From positions 1-64,000 of the forward strand of contig NZ_JADEWI010000034.1 in the NCBI RefSeq assembly GCF_015207705.1: a stretch of DNA of 64,000 nt, written 5' to 3'. The position numbers and the translations under genes were made by a program. The notes below the pieces were generated by a model. The model was given only the letters and a program-made list of their open reading frames with translations, did not search any database and was not told the DNA's origin. Of this stretch, positions 49,193 to 55,558 are shown one piece after another. Within the stretch, counting starts at the first letter, position 1; each line of letters starts with the position of its first letter. The stretch comes from Nostoc sp. LEGE 06077. Lineage in GTDB: Bacteria; Cyanobacteriota; Cyanobacteriia; Cyanobacteriales; Nostocaceae.

Positions 49193-49558
49193 CTAAAAAT
49201 CTGGGGACTTAGCTGTAATTGAGTTAAAGCTAGTGACCAACCAAACTTGCTGGGTTTGGCGGATAGTAGGTCTGAATTCAATCGCTTGGCGAGTATCTAA
49301 GCTGACAGCCCGTGCATCGTTGAGTTTTACATAAAGGTTTTTACCTGTTTTGCTGCGGCTGAATAATTGCCCGACTTCCAATGTTGCCCATGTCACGGGT
49401 GACTTACCAACAACGTATTCGGCCGCATGACTATCAAAACCTTCCGCTAGTGGGTCAGCAGATAATTCTTTCCACTTCCTTTCTTTACCTTTTCGGTTAC
49501 TAATGTGGGATGATTTACCGTTTGTTGATGCTTTAGCGATGGTGTCTTGTTCGTTCAT
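49193..49558 (-). CDS. Hypothetical protein of the element
   Basis: A 121-residue protein: basic low-complexity N-terminus (KSSHISNRKGKERKWKEL), then a small beta-rich domain (about 50-115, VTWATLEVGQLFSRSKTGK). The second part is similar in length and pattern to the last ~100 residues of the element primase, which also opens VGQVYW and ends in a beta domain. Possibly the same fold. Function unknown. Confidence 0.55.
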   Translation of the reverse strand: MNEQDTIAKASTNGKSSHISNRKGKERKWKELSADPLAEGFDSHAAEYVVGKSPVTWATLEVGQLFSRSKTGKNLYVKLNDARAVSLDTRQAIEFRPTIRQTQQVWLVTSFNSITAKSPDF

Positions 49559-49601
49559 AGTTGATGAGTAGTTTGGGAATACTAGGTTTGTTTACACTGA
49601 A

Positions 49602-49922
49602 TCAATTACCAGAAGCGTGATTAGGCTGGTCGCCGAAACCTTGCTCAGAAGGGGTTTCGGCGTTTTTGTCGTCTGCGGCTGCGCTCTCAGTGTGGATGGT
49701 AATACTGGAGGAGCGCATCAACCGCCAAAGCTTAAGCCCCATTTCTTCGGGTAATTCCATTGGTATTGGTGTCCCCGCAAAGCAAACGTAGAAAATGCGT
49801 CCTGTTTTGTGAATGAAGTTGATTTTGGTTACGTCCAGAACTATCTCTGAATCAGGATGTTGTAAGTGGACGAGTAGGAATGGTGGCTTGAGACTAAGGT
49901 TTTTCTCGATTTTGTCTGTCAT
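49602..49922 (-). CDS. Hypothetical protein of the element
   Basis: A 106-residue protein with a beta-rich front half (PPFLLVHLQHPDSEIVLDV) and an acidic, disordered C-terminus. The ATG lies right at an STRR tract (CTGTTGACTGTTGACTGTT, 49923-49948), which seems to have displaced the original leader. First gene of the leftward small-gene chain and divergent from the ribbon-helix-helix gene. Not recognised. Confidence 0.5.
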   Translation of the reverse strand: MTDKIEKNLSLKPPFLLVHLQHPDSEIVLDVTKINFIHKTGRIFYVCFAGTPIPMELPEEMGLKLWRLMRSSSITIHTESAAADDKNAETPSEQGFGDQPNHASGN

Positions 49923-50040
49923 GACTGTTAACTGTTGACTGTTGACTGTTCCCCTAGCAGGTCTTTGCTATTCGCTCAGTGCTGGCAGGCTGCTATCTCT
50001 ACTTGGTTGACGCTGACAATTACTATCTTTTCACGTTACT

Positions 50041-50130
50041 CTTGTGTAAGATTTAAACACATCCTATCATCTTGTGTAAGAAATGCAAGTCAGTCTTGTG
50101 TAAGAAGCGGTGTTAATATTTTGTGTAAGA
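50041..50130. promoter_or_regulatory. Four CTTGTGTAAGA direct repeats
   Basis: CTTGTGTAAGA at 50041, 50071 and 50095, and TTGTGTAAGA at 50121. Spacing is 30, 24 and 25-26 bases, so not strict helical phasing. They fill the space between the two divergent transcripts and end 20 bases before the ribbon-helix-helix gene. Candidate operators for that protein, or replication iterons. Confidence 0.85.
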
Positions 50131-50149
50131 ACCATGAATAGAGAACCAG

Positions 50150-50353
50150 ATGGGCAAGAAGAAGCACGGCAAATACGAAGAACCGAAGATTCGAGTCAAC
50201 ATCTCCTTGACTCAGACATCGATCCAGACACTAGACCGCAAGGCGACACAGATGGGATTGAGCCGATCAGAGTTAATAGAAACAATGGCTCGACAAGAGT
50301 CGGAGTTATCGGTCGCGGAGAAAGAGCTACTGGGGAAATGCTGCGCCAGCTGA
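50150..50353 (+). CDS. Ribbon-helix-helix DNA-binding protein (CopG-like), 5' part
   Basis: A 67-residue frame. KIRVNISLTQTSIQTLDRKA then QMGLSRSELIETMARQES (about 13-50) is a complete ribbon-helix-helix: one strand and two helices. RHH proteins bind direct repeats as dimers and often repress their own gene and control plasmid copy number. The frame ends abruptly with GKCCAS, whereas the frame one base back continues as a fitting coiled coil. I think the natural protein is longer (to 50481) and the reading frame is broken, or shifts, at GGGG 50332-50335. Confidence 0.75.
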   Translation: MGKKKHGKYEEPKIRVNISLTQTSIQTLDRKATQMGLSRSELIETMARQESELSVAEKELLGKCCAS

Positions 50354-50481
50354 TTAGTGAGTATCGTAATCAGCTGGCTATTAAAAGACAGGAAATCGAA
50401 AGCCTTGCAACTAGAGTTCAAGAACTGGAATCACTCCAGGAAGAACTGGGGCAGGACGTAGAAACCAAGGACTCAGAATAA
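50338..50481 (+). CDS. Coiled-coil continuation of the RHH protein, -1 frame
   Basis: 47 residues if read from the ATG at 50338: EYRNQLAIKRQEIESLATRV and ELESLQEELGQ, a clear coiled coil. Its stop lies inside the terminator stem, as expected for the last codons of the gene. Joined to the upstream frame by a -1 shift, the protein reads ...ELLGEMLRQLISEY..., continuous in heptad pattern. Either a one-base deletion in a G-run, a sequencing error, programmed frameshifting, or a coupled second gene. Confidence 0.5.
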   Translation: MLRQLISEYRNQLAIKRQEIESLATRVQELESLQEELGQDVETKDSE

Positions 50482-50517
50482 AGCCGTCAACCTTTCATGA
50501 AGGTAGACGGCTTTATT
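50477..50517 (+). terminator. Strong terminator after the RHH gene
   Basis: AATAAAGCCGTC and GACGGCTTTATT pair perfectly (12 bp), with an inner ACCTT / AAGGT extension. The stop codon of the coiled-coil frame is in the left arm. Symmetric, so it can also work for the convergent KGK gene. Confidence 0.88.
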
Positions 50518-50582
50518 TGTGGCGATTGCGTTGGTGCGATCGCCAACGAAATCAAATCAAGAGGAAGTTATATGTTTAAATT

Positions 50583-50915
50583 TCAACTAAATTCAGATGG
50601 CTGGGAATTTGAAACCGGATAAATCGAGTGCGTGATTGCTGAAGTGGTTTTCTCGGTTTGTTTTGGCTCATAAGGAATAAATTCCAGTCGAGTCACTAGT
50701 CTAATTTTGCCTTTCTGCCAGCCCCCACCTTGTTTAGCTTGCAAAACCTCACATTCTATTCCGTCTAACCATTCATCGATCGGCAAGTCGGAGCTATTAA
50801 ATAAATCACGAATTGCGTCCATCATATCTTCAGTTTTAGATGTCTTGGAATCAGTAAAGCTCAGTTGTGCATTCATTGAAATGACATCATCATTACTCAA
50901 ATCAAATCCACTCAT
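50583..50915 (-). CDS. KGK family protein
   Basis: A 110-residue protein with the KGK-family signature GWQKGKIRLVTRLEFIPYEP (about 74-93), a small family almost confined to cyanobacteria. N-terminus FDLSNDDVISM. CGAGGAAAAATTT precedes the ATG. Family function unknown. Presence on a mobile element is notable since most copies seem chromosomal. Its 3' end converges on the RHH terminator; a 16-codon plus-strand frame at 50572-50622 overlaps it and is not counted. Confidence 0.8.
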   Translation of the reverse strand: MSGFDLSNDDVISMNAQLSFTDSKTSKTEDMMDAIRDLFNSSDLPIDEWLDGIECEVLQAKQGGGWQKGKIRLVTRLEFIPYEPKQTEKTTSAITHSIYPVSNSQPSEFS

Positions 50916-50998
50916 TTAAATTTTTCCTCGTTCTTAGCCAACACGGCGGATCAAGTTCGCAGCTTAGATCCGCCTTCCCTAATAATTCCCGTCAACAA

Positions 50999-51247
50999 AT
51001 GAACAGCAACCAAGACCACTTACTAGAACTGTGCCGCCGCTACCTACTGGATTTGGTTTCAGCACTGAGCGAATCACTGAAATATCCTGGAGAGCCGCTT
51101 TCAGAGCTACTGGAAGGGACAGAAAACCGCCTTGAGGTTGAAGACTACGAGAAACTTTATAAACTCACCGAAATCGAGAAAGTCAGAGTTCTCGCCGAGA
51201 TTGCCACTTGGATGGAGCAAGGCGAAAGACCAACCAAAAACCTATGA
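50999..51247 (+). CDS. Small helical protein of the element
   Basis: An 82-residue, mostly helical protein (LLELCRRYLLDLVSALSESL and EDYEKLYKLTEIEKVRVLAE). It starts with ATG after CCCGTCAACAA, with no good SD. Its stop overlaps the next start (ATGA at 51244), so the pair is coupled. Not recognised. Confidence 0.6.
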   Translation: MNSNQDHLLELCRRYLLDLVSALSESLKYPGEPLSELLEGTENRLEVEDYEKLYKLTEIEKVRVLAEIATWMEQGERPTKNL

Positions 51248-51525
51248 CCATCAAGAAACTGCTGTTATTCCTCCGCCTGTGGCAATACGCCGCCATGCAC
51301 TCAAAGCTGTTCTACGCTTGCGAAATCCGATTTCTCCAAGCACCAATCAGCGTCTCTGCCACCGCTTGGGGATGTCCCAGAGTCGAGTTTCTGTTTCGGC
51401 TATCGCTTTCACGTCCCCGGCTGCTTTGTAGATTCCCCTATCCCATCATCAAATCATTCATTGATGATGCTAATTCCAGAGGTGAATCTATGAGCTATTT
51501 AGATGTTGATAGCGTGTTGTTTTAA
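51244..51525 (+). CDS. Basic hydrophobic protein of the element
   Basis: A 93-residue protein starting at the ATGA overlap with the previous gene. Aromatic and basic: MTIKKLLLFLRLWQYAAMHS and FLFRLSLSRPRLLCRF. Could associate with membrane or nucleic acid. Three cysteines. Not recognised; some doubt remains because the composition is unusual. Confidence 0.45.
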   Translation: MTIKKLLLFLRLWQYAAMHSKLFYACEIRFLQAPISVSATAWGCPRVEFLFRLSLSRPRLLCRFPYPIIKSFIDDANSRGESMSYLDVDSVLF

Positions 51526-51527
51526 TC

Positions 51528-51558
51528 CCAAAAAAAAACTCCAGTCGCCAAACTGGAG
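51528..51558 (-). terminator. Leftward terminator upstream of rep
   Basis: On the minus strand CTCCAGT / ACTGGAG forms a 7 bp stem with a six-base loop and is followed by nine T. No minus-strand gene is upstream of it, so it would stop an antisense transcript leaving the rep 5' region. Confidence 0.6.
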
Positions 51559-51667
51559 AGTCATAAAAGGAATCTAAATATGAATAAACACTTGTTTAAT
51601 TTCTCTTTCAGAGTAATTAATTGCTCTGAATTACCAACAATTATAACATTATTTGGAGGGCTGACAA

Positions 51668-54202
51668 ATGTCTAAAACAGTCCTTCAAGAAATAATCACA
51701 ATTGATTCTCATCATTATCAAGAGTGGAAAGATAGCGGAGTTTCGGATAAAATCATTACTCTAAATATCAGTACAATTCATGATTCCAGAGAAGTAGATA
51801 AGCTTCTCAATAGAAATACGAAAAGAAGAAATAAACACTCTGATAGCCTTGTACCTGCTTGGTGCGTTAGTGGTGTGAATCCGCTTACTGGAGAGAATAC
51901 TTTAGAGGGTGTACAAATCAAACCCGATACATCACCAATAGATAAAAAAGGCAAAGTTCAAAAATACTTAAATGCCAGTGATGTTAATGCAGCGCCCTTG
52001 TTTTTAAATGTAGGAATTGAGGATTACTGGTTATCTATTATCGAAGACAAATCTATACCAGTGATTATCACAGAAGGAGCGAAAAAAGCTGGTGCTGGTC
52101 TGACTCTGGGCATTCCAACAATCAGTATCCCTGGTGTTGGGACTTGTAAAAAAGGAGGTCGCCTACATTATTGGTTAGAAAGTTTTACAGGGTTTGGGCG
52201 AAATATATACCTGTGTTTCGATGCAGATGTAATGACAAAACGCCCTGTTCAAAACGAGCTTCTATCATTAGCCAGAGAACTAAGCGCGACCGGAACGAAG
52301 GTATTTGTAATTAATCTTCCATCATTGGCATTAAAAGGAATGGATGATTTTATCGCCAAAGAAGGCGGCGATAAGTTCAGACAATTAATAGAGGATGCCA
52401 GCACAATTCAAGAGTGGAAACAGGCATTAGACGAACAGCGAAAGCATCAAGAATTAGATCAGGATGAGGAAGAAAGAACCTCAAGACTTTACAGGGCTTA
52501 CCGCAAAGTAAAAGCGGGTTGGGGTGATTCTCTGAGGCTAAATACTCTTAAGAAAATTGTTGAGTTAGAGGAGGAATGGCTTGATTTAGATTTATTGAAA
52601 TTACATATCGCAATTGAGTTTGATATGGATATAAGCAAGGACGATGCTCAGAGTGTCGTTTTTGCGATCGCAAAAAACAATGCTTATAACCCCGTGGTTG
52701 AGTATCTAGATTCCTTAGCCGCCCAATACCCAAATCCTGACACCTCAATCATTGACAACTTAGCAACACGATACTTTGGAACCCCCGACCCGCTACACAA
52801 TATATATATGAGAAAAATCCTCATTGCAGCTGTCGCAAGGGCAAGAATGCCGGGTTGCCAAGCGGAAGATGTGCCGATACTTGTTGGCGCTCAGGGTCTT
52901 TTCAAGTCAACATTTTGGAAACAGTTAATCGGTGCGGATTGGTTCACCGACGAACTCAGCGACAGCAACGATAAAGACGAACTCATGAAACTGCATAAAT
53001 TTTGGGGGCTTGAGATTCCCGAAATTGAGCATATATATAAGAGGAAGGACATCGGAACGATGAAAAAATTCCTCAGCAGTACAATTGATGCCTTCCGAAC
53101 TCCTTACGACCGGGAAATCAAAGAACATCCTCGCAGTTGCATTTTATTTGGAACTTCAAACGAACAGGAATTACTCAACGACCCCACGGGCAACCGTCGT
53201 TACTGGATTATTCCAGTACTTCAGCCTATTCCTATTGAAGACTTGATCCGCGAACGTGATCTAATTTGGGCGGCAGCTAATCATCTTTACCAAACTGGCC
53301 ATAAATGGTATTTGAACTCGGCTGAACGAATTTTGCAAGAACAGGCAAATAAGGAATACCAAACTTTTGACCCGTGGGAAGAAACGATCGCGTCTTTTGT
53401 TGAGAATAGAGAACTGGTCACGACTTCCGAGCTTTTAACTGGTGCTTTAGCCATTGAACCAGGCCGCCAAGACAAAATGGCAGAACGCCGAATTAGCTCG
53501 ATCATGCGTCAAGCTGGCTGGGAGCAAAAACGAAAATGGGTCAACGGTCACGCGTTACGTGCTTGGTTCCGAAAAGTTTCAAAATTTGATGGATCATCTG
53601 GATCATCTGGATCAAGTCTTACACAGCAAGCCTTTCAATATGATCCAGATATTTTTCCACATCTGGATCATCTGGATCAGTATTCCGAACCCATTCAGCA
53701 AGAATTAATACAATCCCCTATCTGTGATCCAGATGATCCAGATATCCAAATTTCAATGGATCATCCAGAACCCTTACACAGCAAGCTTGATCCAGATGAT
53801 CCAGATGATCCATTGAAATTTGAAAAAAAATCAGAAAATAAAAATGCACAACAAACAGAGCCGCCGCCAAAATTGCTCACGGTCGGAAGAATTGAAGTCG
53901 GTCAGGTGTACTGGTCACTGTCCCAGCAGTCGAAAGTCAAAGTTAAACAGCTATTTCCATCTGTGAATAAAGCAGATGTCTTGTTACCTAAAGCTTTTGA
54001 AGTGCCAAGGGTGCGGTATAGTGACCTGTTCCATCTGCCTAGCGATGATTGGTCATTAAATATTGGTCAACTGGCTGATTATGCGGGTCAAGTGGTGGCG
54101 GTCGTTGGCTACAACCGCGACAAGCGAGAATATCAACTTGAGTCAAAGCCAGGACATTTTATCTACGCCAAAGCCAAGCAACTGAGTAAACCGCAGCTAT
54201 GA
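51668..54202 (+). CDS. Primase-helicase replication protein (DUF3854 + VirE/D5-like)
   Basis: An 844-residue replication protein. N-terminal DUF3854 Toprim-like primase part (about 90-260; ITEGAKKAGAGLTLG, YLCFDADV, GMDDFIAKEGG), then a VirE/D5-type superfamily 3-like ATPase (about 370-540; Walker A VGAQGLFKSTFWKQL, FWGLEIPEIEHI, FGTSNEQELLNDPTGNRRYW), a linker with DHLDHLDQ and DPDDPDDP repeats (about 640-720), and a small C-terminal beta domain (about 742-844). GGAGGG precedes the ATG. Similar proteins start replication of plasmids and satellites. Confidence 0.88.
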   Translation: MSKTVLQEIITIDSHHYQEWKDSGVSDKIITLNISTIHDSREVDKLLNRNTKRRNKHSDSLVPAWCVSGVNPLTGENTLEGVQIKPDTSPIDKKGKVQKYLNASDVNAAPLFLNVGIEDYWLSIIEDKSIPVIITEGAKKAGAGLTLGIPTISIPGVGTCKKGGRLHYWLESFTGFGRNIYLCFDADVMTKRPVQNELLSLARELSATGTKVFVINLPSLALKGMDDFIAKEGGDKFRQLIEDASTIQEWKQALDEQRKHQELDQDEEERTSRLYRAYRKVKAGWGDSLRLNTLKKIVELEEEWLDLDLLKLHIAIEFDMDISKDDAQSVVFAIAKNNAYNPVVEYLDSLAAQYPNPDTSIIDNLATRYFGTPDPLHNIYMRKILIAAVARARMPGCQAEDVPILVGAQGLFKSTFWKQLIGADWFTDELSDSNDKDELMKLHKFWGLEIPEIEHIYKRKDIGTMKKFLSSTIDAFRTPYDREIKEHPRSCILFGTSNEQELLNDPTGNRRYWIIPVLQPIPIEDLIRERDLIWAAANHLYQTGHKWYLNSAERILQEQANKEYQTFDPWEETIASFVENRELVTTSELLTGALAIEPGRQDKMAERRISSIMRQAGWEQKRKWVNGHALRAWFRKVSKFDGSSGSSGSSLTQQAFQYDPDIFPHLDHLDQYSEPIQQELIQSPICDPDDPDIQISMDHPEPLHSKLDPDDPDDPLKFEKKSENKNAQQTEPPPKLLTVGRIEVGQVYWSLSQQSKVKVKQLFPSVNKADVLLPKAFEVPRVRYSDLFHLPSDDWSLNIGQLADYAGQVVAVVGYNRDKREYQLESKPGHFIYAKAKQLSKPQL
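53582..53821. repeat. Iteron-like inverted repeats inside the rep gene
   Basis: A 33-34 bp inverted repeat, built from GGATCATCT units and closing on AAATTT, brackets 240 bases (left arm 53582-53614, right arm 53788-53821). Further copies lie inside at 53641-53650, 53661-53680, 53725-53747 and 53757-53767. The direct repeat ACACAGCAAGC at 53621 and 53776 is also present. The coded peptide is only low-complexity DHLD / DPDD, so selection seems to be on the DNA. Candidate origin of replication. Confidence 0.85.
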
Positions 54203-54285
54203 AGAGAATGCGATCGCCCTCCTGGATACAACTTTCCGTGGGCGATCGATTAGGGAATAATCAACTATGAATTAGACTTCATCTC

Positions 54286-55095
54286 ATGACAATTTCGACA
54301 ATAAATCAAGTCAAGCCCATTATTCTTCACCTGAATAGTGCTTCGACCGCTGAAGTGTACCAAATCTTCGACGATGAACCTTTCACCATCGAAAACGGCA
54401 CAATCATCAGCGAAAATATCTTTATCAAAAACCTCAAAGCTTATGCCAAAATCAGCAGCCTAGCACCAGCCCAATTACCAGATATCAGCATTGAAGACAG
54501 CCAAATACAAGCAACCTACAAAACGCTTGACGCTGAGTGGAATTCAGAGAGGAAGCAACTCAATCTATTAATCAGTGCTGGCAATAATCAATGGTTTCCA
54601 GTTGGTTCAATCAGCCTATTAAACCCTTCTGGTTATCCCTACCGGATACATAACCTAATGGATTTATATACAGATAACTTGGCTGTTGAGCTAGGGCTAA
54701 GTGGGCGGGTAGGAGTTCAGTTACAGAATGTCGGCACAGGCTTGTTAGTTGCTAGTGATGAAATCACAATTCATGGTAGTTACGTTAAGGAAATCGTGAT
54801 TGATGATTCACCTCAAACCATCACCAATTCAAATGATTTTGCTGTTTCTATTAGCGGTGATAATTCGCCAATATTAGCAGCCAATCCTAATAGAAAATAT
54901 GTAGCTTTAACTAATACATCACCAGAAGATATTTATTTAAATCTCAGCGAAACTTCCCAAGCTGGGCAGGGAATACTATTAAAAGCCGATGGCGGAAGCT
55001 ATGAATTTTACACCTCAATTATCAATTACAAAGGTGTAATAACAGCTTCTACATTCGGGAATACAGCAGCAATTACAGGAATTGAAGCAATCTAG
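54286..55095 (+). CDS. Beta-rich protein, candidate structural protein A
   Basis: A 269-residue protein rich in strands, without signal peptide or membrane helix. The C-terminal ~80 residues (RKYVALTNTSPEDIYLNLSE, GGSYEFYTSI, GVITASTF) resemble small beta-sandwich domains that I associate with phage decoration and fibre proteins. First gene of the right-arm block, 83 bases after rep. ATG with weak SD. No enzyme motif. Role inferred from fold pattern and context only. Confidence 0.6.
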   Translation: MTISTINQVKPIILHLNSASTAEVYQIFDDEPFTIENGTIISENIFIKNLKAYAKISSLAPAQLPDISIEDSQIQATYKTLDAEWNSERKQLNLLISAGNNQWFPVGSISLLNPSGYPYRIHNLMDLYTDNLAVELGLSGRVGVQLQNVGTGLLVASDEITIHGSYVKEIVIDDSPQTITNSNDFAVSISGDNSPILAANPNRKYVALTNTSPEDIYLNLSETSQAGQGILLKADGGSYEFYTSIINYKGVITASTFGNTAAITGIEAI

Positions 55096-55103
55096 GAGTA
55101 CTA

Positions 55104-55424
55104 ATGCCCTTAACTAATCCCAGCAGCAATGTAACAGTAACAGACCAGTTAGCAAGTACTAGTACAAGAATTACAGGTGCAACTTCTACCACGGCTGCAC
55201 AAATTATTCCATCTAATACGAGCCGATTAGGGCTAACAATTTATAACCCAACTTCTATTACTGTTTACATTGACACAGTAGCCAGCCCTACTGCCTCACA
55301 GCATCAATTTCCTTTAAGTGCAAAAGGCTTTTATGAAATGCCAGATAATAAAATATACACTGGTGCATTTTACGCTATTGCAGCCAGTGGAACCCCAACA
55401 TTAGAAATCAGAGAATTTACTTGA
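55104..55424 (+). CDS. Small beta-rich protein, candidate structural protein B
   Basis: A 106-residue protein with a Ser/Thr-rich front and a beta domain (TSRLGLTIYNPTSITVYIDT, PLSAKGFYEMPDNKIYTGAF). It resembles the C-terminal part of the previous product in pattern (N-terminal strand with TxYNPT versus VALTNTS). The N-terminus MPLTNP is shared with the product of 61069-61563. AGGAG is seven bases before the ATG. Its stop overlaps the next start (TGATG region). Confidence 0.62.
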   Translation: MPLTNPSSNVTVTDQLASTSTRITGATSTTAAQIIPSNTSRLGLTIYNPTSITVYIDTVASPTASQHQFPLSAKGFYEMPDNKIYTGAFYAIAASGTPTLEIREFT

Positions 55425-55558
55425 TGAATGATTTAGATGATTTTAAAATTCCCTACAAAAATGTAGGGAAGACTGATTATGAAGTCATCCAAAATAAATA
55501 CTTGAAACTTCATAACTTATCAAAAGGTGCAATTATTCGGCATATTAAAACTTTCTAA
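55424..55558 (+). CDS. 44-residue protein in the structural block
   Basis: ATG at 55424 overlaps the last base of the previous stop codon, and its TAA at 55556-55558 shares a base with the next ATG (TAATG). The product, MNDLDDFKIPYKNVGKTDYE then VIQNKYLKLHNLSKGAIIRH, is soluble and charged. Such precise one-base overlaps on both sides strongly support a real, translationally coupled gene. Function unknown. Confidence 0.72.
   Translation: MNDLDDFKIPYKNVGKTDYEVIQNKYLKLHNLSKGAIIRHIKTF

Noticed and set aside
50110-50481. A single 123-residue protein in the -1 frame, starting in the CTTGTGTAAGA boxes
   Set aside because: Its first ~75 residues are the out-of-phase reading of a clear ribbon-helix-helix; only the last ~47 residues look real, and those are best joined to the RHH frame.
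50572-50622. 16-codon frame with a good SD (GAGGAAG) after the RHH terminator
   Set aside because: Too short to support, and it overlaps the 3' end of the KGK gene on the other strand. It may be the start of a lost gene.
53454-53708. 84-codon frame within the rep gene, another phase
   Set aside because: It reads through the iteron region, where all phases are open because of repeats; the rep frame continues unbroken with a recognisable C-terminal domain.
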